From positions 372,001 through 436,000 of the forward strand of contig NZ_CP085278.1 of assembly GCF_020616595.1 (NCBI RefSeq): a stretch of 64,000 nt of DNA, in the 5' to 3' direction. Below, piece after piece: positions 27,772 through 41,672 of the stretch (positions within the stretch are counted from its first letter, which is position 1; each line of letters begins with the position of its first letter). The translations under genes and the position numbers were made by a program. A model generated the notes under the pieces. That model saw only the letters and a program-made list of their open reading frames with translations, searched no databases and was not told the origin of the DNA. This stretch comes from Lentilactobacillus laojiaonis (GTDB lineage: Bacteria; Bacillota; Bacilli; Lactobacillales; Lactobacillaceae).

Positions 27772-27909
27772 GCTTAATTTCCTCCTTTAGTTTGAACTAT
27801 TTCTTATATTATTAATTATTAAATAAAGAATATAAAGCATTATATATTGGCTTTAATGAAAACATAATTTTTATAATTATAGAAATTATAGATTAATTTA
27901 AAAAAACAC

Positions 27910-27938
27910 TTGACCCTCATAGATAAACTTGATAAACT
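27910..27938 (+). promoter_or_regulatory. rRNA operon promoter P1
   Basis: -35 TTGACC (27910-27915), 17-bp spacer, -10 TAAACT (27933-27938). The 472-bp stretch from the DedA start to 16S holds this promoter, P2 and the 16S leader, and no gene. Confidence 0.7.
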
Positions 27939-28028
27939 AGTTTCTGTTGTCAAATGACAGTGTTCATCACTTGAGAGAGATTACTTGATTGGTTGAATTA
28001 ATTAAGTTAATTAAATTAAAAAAAGTTG

Positions 28029-28057
28029 TTGACGCAAGCAATTGAATCTGTTATTAT
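28029..28057 (+). promoter_or_regulatory. rRNA operon promoter P2
   Basis: -35 TTGACG (28029-28034), 17-bp spacer, -10 TATTAT (28052-28057). A leader with a boxA-like element (ATCTTTGAAAACTGAAC, from about 28107) and a 16S processing stem follows. Confidence 0.8.
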
Positions 28058-28243
28058 TAAATAGTTGTCAAAACGATAATAAATAAGTTATGACAACGAA
28101 GTAGATCTTTGAAAACTGAACAAAGTTTCGATTAAACAAATGTGCAGGGCGTCATAAATCATTTCGGTTTATGACCAAAACATTTGCGAAGTCAATTCGC
28201 TAGTAAATAGAACAACAAAATGAGCTTACAAGCTTAATCATTT

Positions 28244-32950
<4,707 letters not shown>

Positions 32951-33032
32951 ATAGAGTTGATTTGGTGTTCTCAATGCAGAAAAATTAATATTAGCTAGTT
33001 TTGAGAGAACGAAGTTCTTTCTAGATATATAG

Positions 33033-33149
33033 TGTGGTGGCGATAGCCAGAAGGATACACCTGTTCCCATGCCGAACACAGTAGTTAAGCTTCTGAACGC
33101 CGATAGTAGTTGGGGGATCGCCCCCTGCGAGGGTAGGAAGTTGCCATGC
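33033..33149 (+). rRNA. rrf: 5S ribosomal RNA
   Basis: About 117 bases, with the conserved CCTGTTCCCATGCCGAACAC segment and a closing stem between both ends, about 80 bp after 23S. Confidence 0.95.
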
Positions 33150-33155
33150 TTTTAT

Positions 33156-33228
33156 TCCGGCATAGCTCAGTTGGTAGAGCACCTGACTGTTAATCAGGTT
33201 GTCGACGGTTCGAGCCCGCCTGCCGGAG
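33156..33228 (+). tRNA. tRNA-Asn (GTT)
   Basis: Acceptor TCCGGCA/TGCCGGA, anticodon loop CTGTTAA, T-loop TTCGAGC, discriminator G. First of eleven tRNAs after 5S. No encoded CCA. Confidence 0.96.
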
Positions 33229-33241
33229 TTAATTGTTAAAT

Positions 33242-33333
33242 GGAGAGTTGTCCGAGATGGCCGAAGGAGCATCATTGGAAATGATGTAAACGAGTTAAAG
33301 CTTGTTTCAAGGGTTCGAATCCCTTACTCTCCG
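33242..33333 (+). tRNA. tRNA-Ser (GGA)
   Basis: Acceptor GGAGAGT/ACTCTCC, anticodon loop TTGGAAA, long variable arm, discriminator G. No encoded CCA. Confidence 0.96.
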
Positions 33334-33352
33334 TATTGACTTTTAAATGTAT

Positions 33353-33424
33353 GACCCGTTGGTCAAGTGGTTAAGACACCGCCCTTTCACGGCGGTAACA
33401 TGGGTTCGAATCCCGTACGGGTCA
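33353..33424 (+). tRNA. tRNA-Glu (TTC)
   Basis: Acceptor GACCCGT/ACGGGTC, anticodon stem CCGCC/GGCGG with TTC in the loop, discriminator A. No encoded CCA. Confidence 0.96.
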
Positions 33425-33428
33425 TTTT

Positions 33429-33501
33429 GGAGGATTAGCTCAGCTGGGAGAGCATCTGCCTTACAAGCAGGAGGTCACAGGTTCGATCCCTGTATCCTCC
33501 A
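33429..33501 (+). tRNA. tRNA-Val (TAC)
   Basis: Acceptor GGAGGAT/ATCCTCC, anticodon stem CTGCC/AGCAG region with TAC in the loop, discriminator A. Starts 4 bases after tRNA-Glu. Confidence 0.96.
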
Positions 33502-33513
33502 TTATGACATTTT

Positions 33514-33588
33514 GGTCCGTTGGTCTAGTTGGTTTAGGACGCCTGCCTGTCACGCAGGAGATCACGAGTTCGAGTCTCGTACGGACCG
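33514..33588 (+). tRNA. tRNA-Asp (GTC)
   Basis: Acceptor GGTCCGT/ACGGACC, anticodon stem CCTGC/GCAGG with GTC in the loop, discriminator G. Confidence 0.96.
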
Positions 33589-33646
33589 TTGTTATGTATC
33601 AAAAATTTAATACACAACATTAATATTATTATTGGTGGTAGCAAAT

Positions 33647-33719
33647 GGCTCGGTAGCTCAGTTGGTAGAGCAATGGATTGAAGCTCCATGTGTCGGCAGT
33701 TCGATTCTGTCCCGCGCCA
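33647..33719 (+). tRNA. tRNA-Phe (GAA), with an acceptor-stem mismatch
   Basis: Anticodon stem TGGAT/CTCCA region with GAA in the loop, normal D- and T-arms, discriminator A. Acceptor strands read GGCTCGG and CCGCGCC, leaving position 4 (T) opposite C at position 69. The usual lactobacillus sequence as I recall it has A there (CCGAGCC). Preceded by 58 bp of AT-rich spacer. Confidence 0.92.
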
Positions 33720-33724
33720 TTAAT

Positions 33725-33810
33725 GGAGGGGTAGCGAAGTCTGGCTAAACGCGGTGGACTGTAAATCCACTCCTTCGGGTTCGGTGGTTCGAATCCACTC
33801 CCCTCCACCA
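33725..33810 (+). tRNA. tRNA-Tyr (GTA), CCA encoded
   Basis: Acceptor GGAGGGG/CCCCTCC, anticodon GTA, class II variable arm, discriminator A followed by genomic CCA. It is the only tRNA in the window with an encoded CCA end. Confidence 0.95.
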
Positions 33811-33811
33811 T

Positions 33812-33882
33812 AGGGATATAGTTTAATGGTAGAACTACGGTCTCCAAAACCGTCGATGTGGGTTCAATTCCTACTATCCCTG
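33812..33882 (+). tRNA. tRNA-Trp (CCA)
   Basis: Acceptor AGGGATA/TATCCCT, anticodon loop CTCCAAA, discriminator G. Starts one base after tRNA-Tyr. Confidence 0.95.
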
Positions 33883-33903
33883 TTTCATTAATAATAATAT
33901 TAT

Positions 33904-33977
33904 GGCGGTAGTGGTGAAGTGGTTAACACATCGGTTTGTGGTACCGACACGCGTGGGTTCGATTCCCATCTACCGCC
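33904..33977 (+). tRNA. tRNA-His (GTG)
   Basis: Anticodon GTG in an arm CGGTT/ACCG. The extra G at -1 (33904) pairs with C73 (33977), the identity mark of histidine tRNA. Confidence 0.95.
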
Positions 33978-34003
33978 CTTTTTTTATAGTAATTATTTTG
34001 TAT

Positions 34004-34074
<71 letters not shown>

Positions 34075-34100
34075 TTTACTATATTTAATTTATAGTTTTT

Positions 34101-34183
34101 GCCGGAGTGGCGGAATTGGCAGACGCGCTGGACTCAAAATCCAGTGTCCCTAGGACGTGTGGGTTCGAACCCCACCTCCGGTA
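34101..34183 (+). tRNA. tRNA-Leu (CAA)
   Basis: Acceptor GCCGGAG/CTCCGGT (first pair G-U), anticodon stem CTGGA/TCCAG with loop CTCAAAA (anticodon CAA), class II variable arm, discriminator A. Last tRNA of the rRNA operon. Confidence 0.95.
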
Positions 34184-34221
34184 TAGTAGACGAAAGATTG
34201 CTTATATAAATTATTCATGTT

Positions 34222-34262
34222 AAGAGCTAAATGTTAATATAATAACATTTAGCTCTTTTTTG
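34222..34262 (+). terminator. Terminator of the rRNA-tRNA operon
   Basis: 15-bp stem (AAGAGCTAAATGTTA and complement), short loop, T6 run. From here to 34366 is AT-rich sequence in which I see nothing. Confidence 0.9.
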
Positions 34263-34366
34263 TTTTATGAAAAAATTGGTATTAATATTAAAAACTACTA
34301 TTATCTAAATCATAATAATCAATATAATTTAAATTAAAATTTTTTCTAAAATAGGACCTATCCAAT

Positions 34367-34402
34367 AAAAAGCACTGCTAAGTTAATAGCAGTGCTTTTT
34401 AT
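34367..34402 (-). terminator. Terminator of the 332-residue membrane protein gene
   Basis: 14-bp stem (AAAAAGCACTGCTA and complement) with A and T flanks, just downstream of the minus-strand stop. Confidence 0.85.
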
Positions 34403-34410
34403 TTAATATA

Positions 34411-35409
34411 TCAATTGTTATTTTCTTGGCGAGCTTGTTCAATGATTGAAAGAATATATTGATAGGTTGGTACTTCTTCCTTGTTAATTAGGAAAATAAT
34501 AAAAGTTGTAATTACTATTATAACCATTAATATATATATTATACTTACAAAAATATCTATTAATTGATTATCAAATTCAACACTAAATATTTTCCTTGCT
34601 AAATTAAATACGTTGGAAAATATATATTTTCTAATTATTTCGAATAGCGCTGATATAACTGCAATGGAACTTAAAATAGTTAGAATAGGGGTAGACAAAG
34701 TAGTAATTTTTTTGTTACATATTAATTCTAGTTGGTTAACTGATGATTTTGATAATTTCAATAAATTATTAACATGTAAGTTTCGTATATTTTCTGTTAT
34801 TGGAATATATTGTTTTTTAAAATGTTTATATCTATTTTGGTTAATAAAAATAATATTATTTTCTTTAGTAATATCATTGCTTGATAAAAAATGAAGGTAG
34901 TTATTATTTTTTACGATATTAACAATATTGTCAGCTTTATAACTAATTTTGGGAACGAAAATTAAGAAAAAAGCAAAATCATAGTATACTTGTAAAACAT
35001 ATACCACCCATGTGCAGTTATTAAAAAAAAGATTTTTAGCTAAACCATCTACATAAGGAATTTTAATAGTTTTACTCATTAAAAATAAATAAAATACAAT
35101 AATTATAAACATAGAAATTATGGCAATATTAATTAAAATTATTGCATTAAGTGAATTAGCAATAGATACAGATTTATTAGTAAAGTCAGTATGTAGTAAT
35201 CTAATAAATTGGACTATAAGATAAATTCCGCTAAGAGATCCTAAAATACAAAGGCTCATAGTTAAAATCGGAATCCTAAAATTCATATTTGCAAAAATAA
35301 CTATGAAATTAATTGCCATAAAAATTACTTCAATAAATTTAGTAACACTATTTAAATTATATTTTTTAATTTCATCAGCATATTGTTGATACTCATTAAA
35401 ATCATCCAT
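34411..35409 (-). CDS. Unrecognised polytopic membrane protein (332 aa)
   Basis: Start chosen at the ATG giving MDDFNEYQQYADEIKKY, because GGAGGTG lies just upstream; a more upstream ATG (35424) overlaps that site. Two hydrophobic hairpins occupy about residues 28-70 and 83-150, a soluble segment follows (about 155-235, with TENIRNLHVNNLLKLSKSS), then two more membrane segments (about 240-265 and 285-310) and a charged tail. I do not recognise the family. Very AT-rich even for this genome, with long Ile/Asn/Phe runs, which may mean acquired DNA. It lies behind the rRNA operon in convergent orientation. Confidence 0.75.
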   Translation of the reverse strand: MDDFNEYQQYADEIKKYNLNSVTKFIEVIFMAINFIVIFANMNFRIPILTMSLCILGSLSGIYLIVQFIRLLHTDFTNKSVSIANSLNAIILINIAIISMFIIIVFYLFLMSKTIKIPYVDGLAKNLFFNNCTWVVYVLQVYYDFAFFLIFVPKISYKADNIVNIVKNNNYLHFLSSNDITKENNIIFINQNRYKHFKKQYIPITENIRNLHVNNLLKLSKSSVNQLELICNKKITTLSTPILTILSSIAVISALFEIIRKYIFSNVFNLARKIFSVEFDNQLIDIFVSIIYILMVIIVITTFIIFLINKEEVPTYQYILSIIEQARQENNN

Positions 35410-35462
35410 TATAGACACCTCCATAATTTATAGTATAAAACATTTTAAATTTAAAGCCGAAT

Positions 35463-35496
35463 AAAAGGACCCTATACAAATGATAGGGTCCTTTTA
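35463..35496 (-). terminator. Terminator after the 115-residue gene
   Basis: 13-bp stem (AAAAGGACCCTAT and complement); overlaps the minus-strand stop codon. It separates the 115-residue gene from the membrane protein gene downstream. Confidence 0.8.
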
Positions 35497-35841
35497 TTCG
35501 GCTTTTTGAAGTAGACAATAGTTTAATTGATTAAGTTTTGAAAGGGAATTATCTGTATTTCCCCAAAGTAAGTCATTTCGATCAATCGGAATGACCTTAT
35601 CAGAAAAATCTTTATCATTAAATAACTTAAATATATTTTGGTCAATAATAATTATGTCGTCCTGAGGATCACCATTAAATTGGTGATCTATAACAATTTC
35701 TAACAGAATATTGTTGTTACAGCATTCAGATTGTAATTTATTACAAAAATTTTTTATTAAGGCGTCATCCACAATTGGGTTTCCTGTAAGACTGGGTTGT
35801 AAATTACCGGTACGAATATCACCAATTATTCTGATTTTCAC
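35494..35841 (-). CDS. Hypothetical protein, 115 aa
   Basis: Soluble protein starting at GTG (GGTGA-type site about 11 bases upstream). It opens MKIRIIGDIRTG and has a Cys pair near residue 40 (SECCNNN), a strand-like LLEIVIDH and an acidic/hydrophobic strand DDIIIID, giving an alternating alpha/beta pattern faintly like small receiver or PTS EIIB folds; the catalytic residues of those families are not evident. Not recognised. It shares strand and AT-richness with the membrane protein gene downstream, but a terminator lies between them. Confidence 0.65.
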   Translation of the reverse strand: MKIRIIGDIRTGNLQPSLTGNPIVDDALIKNFCNKLQSECCNNNILLEIVIDHQFNGDPQDDIIIIDQNIFKLFNDKDFSDKVIPIDRNDLLWGNTDNSLSKLNQLNYCLLQKAE

Positions 35842-36015
35842 TAAAATTCACCATTCCTTAAATTTGTTAACTAAAATAGTCTATCATCAATAAACTTTAA
35901 ATAGCTATGATAAAGTACTTCTTTGCTTAAAATTAATCTAGTTTAAAAAATAATAATATTAATTAAGATAACGTTAAAAAAGTCAAGTAAAAAGCTTAGT
36001 AATTTAAATGTCTGC

Positions 36016-36044
36016 TTTAAAAACAAAATTAGGTATGGTACGAT
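36016..36044 (+). promoter_or_regulatory. Probable promoter of metK
   Basis: -35-like TTTAAA (36016-36021), 17-bp spacer, -10 TACGAT (36039-36044) with an extended TGG before it. Confidence 0.5.
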
Positions 36045-36050
36045 AGTAAA

Positions 36051-36124
36051 GTTATGAGTTATCCCGATAGGCTTCATATTATATTGAAGAATCCTTGTAA
36101 CCTAAAAAATATATAGGGGGAATT
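36051..36124 (+). promoter_or_regulatory. SMK box (SAM-III) riboswitch controlling metK
   Basis: The leader has the SMK layout: GTTATGAG pairing with CTTGTAAC, the CCCGATAGG segment that can pair with the metK Shine-Dalgarno GGGGGA (36116-36121), and an apical hairpin GGCTTC...GAAGAAT. In the SAM-bound form the ribosome binding site is sequestered, so translation stops when SAM is plentiful. Known from metK leaders of Lactobacillales; placement directly before metK makes the call firm. Confidence 0.85.
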
Positions 36125-36127
36125 TAA

Positions 36128-37318
36128 ATGCAAGAAAGACATTTATTTACTTCGGAATCAGTTTCAGAAGGACATCCAGATAAGATTGCTGATCAAATTA
36201 GTGATGCAATTTTGGATGCAATTTTAGCACAAGATCCTCAAGCCCGAGTTGCTTGTGAGACCTCAGTAACTACAGGACTAGTACTAGTTTTTGGTGAAAT
36301 TTCAACTACCGCTTATGTTGATATCCAAAAGATAGTTAGAAACACTATTAAAGAAATCGGTTATACCGATGGTAAATATGGATTTGATGGTGATAACTGT
36401 GCTGTTTTAGTTGCTATTGATGAACAATCACCTGATATTGCTCAAGGGGTGGATGATGCTCTTGAAAAACGTGATGGTGCTGAAGATCCATTAGACCAAA
36501 TCGGTGCCGGTGATCAGGGACTAATGTTCGGATATGCTATTGATGAAACTCCTGAATTTATGCCATTACCAATTGCTTTATCACATGCTTTAATGAAGAA
36601 GCAAGCCGAGTTACGTAAGAGTGGTAATTTATCATATTTAGGACCAGATGCTAAAGCTGAAGTGACCGTTGAATATGATGATAATAAAAAACCTTTACGT
36701 GTGGATACTGTAGTTATTAGTACCCAACATTCTGAAGATGCTACTTTAAAGCAAATTAAAGAAGATGTAATTAATGATATTATCAAGCCAGTAATTCCAA
36801 ATGATTTACTGGATGAAAATACTAAATATTTAATTAATCCTACCGGACGTTTTGTAATTGGTGGTCCTCAAGGGGATGCCGGATTAACTGGACGTAAAAT
36901 TATCGTAGATACTTATGGTGGATTTGCTCACCATGGTGGTGGGGCCTTTTCAGGTAAAGATGCTACCAAAGTTGATCGGTCAGCTAGTTACGCTGCTAGA
37001 TATATTGCTAAAAATATTGTAGCTGCTGGATTGGCTAAACGAGCTGAAATCCAAATTGCTTATGCTATTGGTGTAGCTGAACCAGTTTCTGTATCAATTG
37101 ATACATTTGGAACTAGCAAGGTTTCTGAAGCTGAATTAGTCAAAGCGGTTCGCCGAATCTTTGACTTGCGTCCAGCCGGAATTATTGAAATGCTTGATCT
37201 AAGAAAACCAATTTATAAAAAAACTGCCGCATACGGTCATTTTGGCCGTACTGATGTCGATTTACCATGGGAACACACTGATAAAGTTTCTGAATTAAAC
37301 CAGTATTTTAATAAATAA
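36128..37318 (+). CDS. metK: S-adenosylmethionine synthetase
   Basis: Makes SAM from methionine and ATP. 396 residues, normal length. Seen: [20 protein letters not shown] at the start, [12 protein letters not shown] (methionine/ATP site), [17 protein letters not shown] and the DLPWE end. Its Shine-Dalgarno lies within the SMK box, so SAM feedback at translation is expected. A terminator follows after 2 bp. Confidence 0.98.
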   Translation: MQERHLFTSESVSEGHPDKIADQISDAILDAILAQDPQARVACETSVTTGLVLVFGEISTTAYVDIQKIVRNTIKEIGYTDGKYGFDGDNCAVLVAIDEQSPDIAQGVDDALEKRDGAEDPLDQIGAGDQGLMFGYAIDETPEFMPLPIALSHALMKKQAELRKSGNLSYLGPDAKAEVTVEYDDNKKPLRVDTVVISTQHSEDATLKQIKEDVINDIIKPVIPNDLLDENTKYLINPTGRFVIGGPQGDAGLTGRKIIVDTYGGFAHHGGGAFSGKDATKVDRSASYAARYIAKNIVAAGLAKRAEIQIAYAIGVAEPVSVSIDTFGTSKVSEAELVKAVRRIFDLRPAGIIEMLDLRKPIYKKTAAYGHFGRTDVDLPWEHTDKVSELNQYFNK

Positions 37319-37320
37319 AG

Positions 37321-37348
37321 AACGTCCCTTGATTATCAAGGGCGTTTT
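37321..37348 (+). terminator. Terminator after metK
   Basis: Stem AACGTCCCTTGA / TCAAGGGCGTT (one bulge), loop TTA, T4. Confidence 0.8.
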
Positions 37349-37368
37349 GTAGTTTTTAGGAGTTAATA

Positions 37369-38844
37369 ATGAATAGTAAAAGTTCAAGTAATACTAAATT
37401 GGTTACTATCGCCTTATTTATTGCTACATTTATGAGTGCGATTGAGGGAACCATTGTTTCAACTGCTATGCCAACGATTGTTGGAGATTTACATGGAGTT
37501 TCATTGATGAATTGGGTATTTTCTATTTTTCTTTTGACAAATGCCATTGCTACACCGATTTATGGAAAATTAGCTGATCAAATTGGCCGTAAACCAATGT
37601 TCCTATTAGGAATATCAATTTTTATCATCGGTTCAGTTTTATCAGGATTATCTAATTCAATGGTAATTTTAATTATTTGTCGAGCTATTCAAGGTATTGG
37701 GGCTGGTTCGATTATGCCAATTTCCAATACGATTATAGCGGATATGTATTCTATTGAGAAACGTGCTCAAATTATGGGATTAAATAGTTCCGCTTGGGGA
37801 ATTGCTTCAATAGCTGCACCATTAATTGGTGGATTTATTGTTGATAATTTTAGTTGGCATTGGATTTTTATGATTAATTTACCAGTGGGATTAATTGTAA
37901 TGCTTATGGTTATAGTTTTCTTGCATGAAACTCCTAATAAGGTAAAAAGTAAAATTGATATATGGGGTATGACATTATTAACTGTTGCCTTATTATCGAT
38001 AATGTATGCCTTCCAATTAATTGGACAAAGTCCTATTAATTGGAAAATCATTGCTGGATGTTTATTAATTTCTATTGCTAGTTTGGTAGGATTTATACGT
38101 CATGAAATGGTGGTTGATGATCCAATCATTCCAATGAATTTATTCAGTAATCGTACCTTTGTTGTTCAAAATGCCATTGCTGCATTAGTTAGTGGATTTT
38201 TAATTGGTTTTGAAGTTTACTTACCAGATTGGACTCAAGGAATATTGGGATTAAAAGCTTCATTAGCCGGATTTGCAGTAACACCTAGTTCTTTGATGTG
38301 GATTGTAGGTTCATTTATCGCTGGGAAGTTGCTAGCTAAATTATCGCCTTACCAGATTATGAATATTAGCTTAGGATTTATATTAATAGGTGCTATTTTA
38401 ATGATCTTACTTCCAGCTAATGTACCATTTATTACTTTCTTAGGAATTGCGGCCATCTGTGGTACTGGTTTTGGAATTACGATCACTACTTCAACGATTT
38501 CCGTTCAAAACGAGGTTGAACCTAATCAAGTTGGGGTAGCTTCATCCTTTAATACCTTGAGTCGTACTTTGGGACAATCTTTAATGATGTCAGTATTTGG
38601 AATTGTGATGAATACTTCGATTTTAAGAGGAGTTAATCAACACGAAGGTACTAAGGTTTCCATGATTAATAAATTAATTAATCCGCAAACAGCTAAAGAA
38701 TTGCCTGAAAAATTATTACCACAGTTAAGAAATATTTTATATAGCGGAATTCATAATGTATTTTTATTAGCTATTATTTTAATTGTTTTGGCATACTTGA
38801 TTAATTTCTTTGATCGTAAAAATAAACACCAAAAAATTGATTAA
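37369..38844 (+). CDS. MFS drug/proton antiporter, DHA2 (EmrB/QacA-like)
   Basis: 491-residue transporter with about 14 hydrophobic segments. DHA2 marks: LDxT-like region FMSAIEGTIVSTAMPTI in segment 1, GKLADQIGRKPMF (motif A), RAIQGIGAGSIMPIS (motif B), and FNTLSRTLGQSL near segment 11. Likely exports drugs or other amphiphiles; substrate cannot be told. AGGAG before ATG, own terminator, no regulator gene beside it. It could be read partly from metK. Confidence 0.9.
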   Translation: MNSKSSSNTKLVTIALFIATFMSAIEGTIVSTAMPTIVGDLHGVSLMNWVFSIFLLTNAIATPIYGKLADQIGRKPMFLLGISIFIIGSVLSGLSNSMVILIICRAIQGIGAGSIMPISNTIIADMYSIEKRAQIMGLNSSAWGIASIAAPLIGGFIVDNFSWHWIFMINLPVGLIVMLMVIVFLHETPNKVKSKIDIWGMTLLTVALLSIMYAFQLIGQSPINWKIIAGCLLISIASLVGFIRHEMVVDDPIIPMNLFSNRTFVVQNAIAALVSGFLIGFEVYLPDWTQGILGLKASLAGFAVTPSSLMWIVGSFIAGKLLAKLSPYQIMNISLGFILIGAILMILLPANVPFITFLGIAAICGTGFGITITTSTISVQNEVEPNQVGVASSFNTLSRTLGQSLMMSVFGIVMNTSILRGVNQHEGTKVSMINKLINPQTAKELPEKLLPQLRNILYSGIHNVFLLAIILIVLAYLINFFDRKNKHQKID

Positions 38845-38848
38845 TTTC

Positions 38849-38877
38849 AGCACTCACAAAATTGTGGGTGCTTTTTT
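38849..38877 (+). terminator. Terminator after the MFS gene
   Basis: Stem AGCACTCACAA / TTGTGGGTGCT with one G-U pair, loop of few bases, T6. Confidence 0.85.
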
Positions 38878-38893
38878 ATTAGCCAAAATCAAT

Positions 38894-38922
38894 TTGCTTT
38901 TATTAATTTTGTTTGCTAAAAT
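38894..38922 (+). promoter_or_regulatory. Promoter of leuS
   Basis: -35 TTGCTT (38894-38899), 17-bp spacer, -10 TAAAAT (38917-38922). Confidence 0.7.
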
Positions 38923-38934
38923 TATATGAAAATA

Positions 38935-39183
38935 TAATTAAACAAAGCGTAGAGACGAATTATTAGTAATTCTTATTTTTCAGAAACTAAGTGGCCAATG
39001 CGAACTTAGATTTAAGGGTTATGAACTCATCGTTAAGCGATTGACTAAATATAAAAGTAGGTTAATCCGGTTATATCACCGTTATTGATAATTAAGCGCT
39101 CTTAATTGAGAAAATAGGTGGTACCGCGATGTAATTCGTCCTATAAAAAGTAAATTGGTTTACTTTTTATAGGATTTTTTTGT
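38935..39183 (+). promoter_or_regulatory. T-box leader of leuS
   Basis: tRNA-sensing riboswitch. The T-box core AGGTGGTACCGCG is at 39116-39128, followed by the terminator stem CCTATAAAAAGTAAA (39140-39154) with its complement (39159-39173) and T7. A CTC codon in GAACTC (39026-39028), in the stem I region, fits a leucine specifier. Uncharged tRNA-Leu would favour read-through into leuS. This explains the 364 bp without a gene here. Confidence 0.92.
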
Positions 39184-39208
39184 TAATTAAAGGAAAGTAG
39201 GTAATGAT

Positions 39209-41629
39209 ATGGCATACGATCATATTGATATTGAAAAAAAGTGGCAAGATTATTGGGAAAAAAATAAAACCTTTAAAACCACTAACGATCAATCAAAAGA
39301 TAAGTACTATGTACTAGATATGTTTCCATATCCATCAGGTCAGGGACTTCACGTAGGTCATCCTGAAGGATACACTGCAACTGATATTATGGCTAGATTT
39401 AAACGAATGCAAGGTAAGAATGTATTGCATCCAATTGGTTGGGATGCCTTTGGACTTCCTGCTGAACAATATGCATTAAAGACTGGTCATAACCCGAAAG
39501 ATTTTACTGTTGAAAATATTGATAACTTCAGACGCCAAATTAAATCTTTGGGGTTTTCATATGATTGGGATCGTGAAATCAACACTACTGATCCAAAATA
39601 CTATAAGTGGACTCAATGGATTTTTGAGCAACTTTATAAAAAAGGCCTAGCCTATGAAGATGAAATTATGGTTAACTGGGCTCCTGATTTTATGGGTGGG
39701 ACTGTAGTTTCTAACGAAGAAGTTATTGATGGTAAAACCGAACGTGGTGGTTATCCTGTTTATCGAGTACCAATGCGCCAATGGGTGTTAAAAATTACTG
39801 AGTATGCTGATCGCTTGATTGATGATCTTGATGATCTAGACTGGCCAGAAAGCATTAAAGAAATGCAAAGAAACTGGATTGGTCGTTCTAAAGGAGCAAG
39901 TGTATTCTTTAAAGTTGATAATGCTGAAGATAAAAAAATTGAAGTATTTACTACTCGCCCAGATACTATGTTTGGGGTTAGCTATTTAGTATTATCACCA
40001 GAACATGATTTAGTAGATCAAATTACCACTGACGAACAAAAAGAAATTGTAAATAAATATAAAGAAGAAGTTTCCAGAAAGTCCGACCTTGAAAGAACTG
40101 ATTTAAATAAAGATAAGAGCGGAGTATTTACTGGTGCATATGCTACTAATCCAATAAATGGTGAATTAATCCCAATTTGGATTGGAGATTATGTTCTTTC
40201 ATCATATGGAACGGGTGCCATTATGGCTGTTCCTGCCCATGATGATCGCGATTATGAATTTGCTAAGAAGTTTAATTTACCAATCTTGCCAGTTATTGAA
40301 GGCGGTAATCTTGAAGAAGCAGCCTTTACCGGTAATGGTAAACACATTAATTCTGAATTTATGGATGGAATGGATAAACCTACTGCCATCAAAGCTGCTC
40401 TTGAATGGTTAGAAAGTCATAAGGTTGGTCACCAAAAAACTAACTTTAGATTAAGAGATTGGATCTTTAGTCGCCAACGTTATTGGGGTGAACCAATCCC
40501 AGTTATCCATTGGGAAGATGGTGAAACTACCTTAGTCCCTGAAGATCAACTACCTCTAATGTTACCGGAAACTGATAACATTGAACCATCCGGTACTGGA
40601 GAAAGTCCGTTAGCTAATCTTGAAGATTGGGTTAATGTAGTTGATGAAAATGGTCGAAAGGGTAAACGTGAAACCAATACTATGCCACAATGGGCTGGTA
40701 GTTCATGGTACTTCTTAAGATATATTGATCCTGATAATGATGAAATGCTTGCTGATCCAGAACGCTTAAAATATTGGTTAGATGTCGATCTATATGTTGG
40801 GGGAGCCGAACACGCTGTGCTTCACTTACTTTATGCTCGTTTCTGGCATAAATTCCTATATGATATTGGGGTAGTACCAACTAAAGAACCAATTCATAAA
40901 TTAGTTAACCAAGGAATGATTCTTGGAACTAACCATGAAAAAATGTCAAAATCAAAAGGTAATGTAATTAATCCTGATGATATTGTTTCCGAATATGGTG
41001 CAGATACCTTAAGACTTTATGAAATGTTTATGGGTCCTTTGGATGCTGCTAAACCATGGAATACGGAAGGAATTGCCGGTTCGAGACGTTGGCTAGATCG
41101 AGTTTGGCGTTTAGTGGTTACCGATGATAATAAATTGAATCCTAAGATTACTGCTGAAAATGATGGTAGTTTAGATAAGATTTATAACCAAACGGTTAAA
41201 ACAGTTACTAGCGATTATGAACAATTGCATTTTAATGTAGCCATTTCACAAATGATGGTGTTCGTTAATGATGCTTATAAAGCTAAGTCATTACCACAAG
41301 AATATATTGATGGTTTTGTTAAATTATTATCACCAATCGCTCCACATATCTCAGAAGAGTTATGGAGTCGCTTAGGTCATACAAATTCCATCGCTTATGA
41401 ACAATGGCCAACCTACGATGAATCAAAAATGGTTGAAAGTACCTCTGAATTAGTAGTTCAAGTTAACGGAAAAGTCCGTGGACATATTACTGTTTCTAAA
41501 GATGCGGATAAAGCAACAATTCAAGATATTGCCGTAAATGATGAAAAAGTAAAAGAATATGTCGATAATAAAGAAATTAAAAAAGTAATTGTAATTCCAA
41601 ACAAGATTATTAATATCGTGGTTGGTTAA
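39209..41629 (+). CDS. leuS: Leucyl-tRNA synthetase
   Basis: Class I synthetase charging tRNA-Leu. 806 residues. HIGH-type motif in [16 protein letters not shown] (about 44-60), CP1 editing domain with [13 protein letters not shown], class I KMSKS loop in [15 protein letters not shown], anticodon domain and C-terminal tail ([13 protein letters not shown]). Regulated by the T-box upstream. Confidence 0.98.
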   Translation: MAYDHIDIEKKWQDYWEKNKTFKTTNDQSKDKYYVLDMFPYPSGQGLHVGHPEGYTATDIMARFKRMQGKNVLHPIGWDAFGLPAEQYALKTGHNPKDFTVENIDNFRRQIKSLGFSYDWDREINTTDPKYYKWTQWIFEQLYKKGLAYEDEIMVNWAPDFMGGTVVSNEEVIDGKTERGGYPVYRVPMRQWVLKITEYADRLIDDLDDLDWPESIKEMQRNWIGRSKGASVFFKVDNAEDKKIEVFTTRPDTMFGVSYLVLSPEHDLVDQITTDEQKEIVNKYKEEVSRKSDLERTDLNKDKSGVFTGAYATNPINGELIPIWIGDYVLSSYGTGAIMAVPAHDDRDYEFAKKFNLPILPVIEGGNLEEAAFTGNGKHINSEFMDGMDKPTAIKAALEWLESHKVGHQKTNFRLRDWIFSRQRYWGEPIPVIHWEDGETTLVPEDQLPLMLPETDNIEPSGTGESPLANLEDWVNVVDENGRKGKRETNTMPQWAGSSWYFLRYIDPDNDEMLADPERLKYWLDVDLYVGGAEHAVLHLLYARFWHKFLYDIGVVPTKEPIHKLVNQGMILGTNHEKMSKSKGNVINPDDIVSEYGADTLRLYEMFMGPLDAAKPWNTEGIAGSRRWLDRVWRLVVTDDNKLNPKITAENDGSLDKIYNQTVKTVTSDYEQLHFNVAISQMMVFVNDAYKAKSLPQEYIDGFVKLLSPIAPHISEELWSRLGHTNSIAYEQWPTYDESKMVESTSELVVQVNGKVRGHITVSKDADKATIQDIAVNDEKVKEYVDNKEIKKVIVIPNKIINIVVG

Positions 41630-41632
41630 ACT

Positions 41633-41672
41633 AAAAGGTCCCTACTAAATTTAATTAGTAGGGACCTTTTTT
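41633..41672. terminator. Bidirectional terminator between leuS and the DUF915 gene
   Basis: Stem AAAAGGTCCCTACTAA / TTAGTAGGGACCTTTT, T6 on plus and A-rich on minus side. Confidence 0.9.

Noticed and set aside
27772-28243. A gene in the 472-bp gap before 16S rRNA
   Set aside because: It contains tandem rRNA promoters and leader sequence; no reading frame with a start signal.
33347-33847. Reading frames over the tRNA cluster (plus 33347-33610, minus 33629-33847)
   Set aside because: They consist of tRNA genes end to end; no independent coding evidence.
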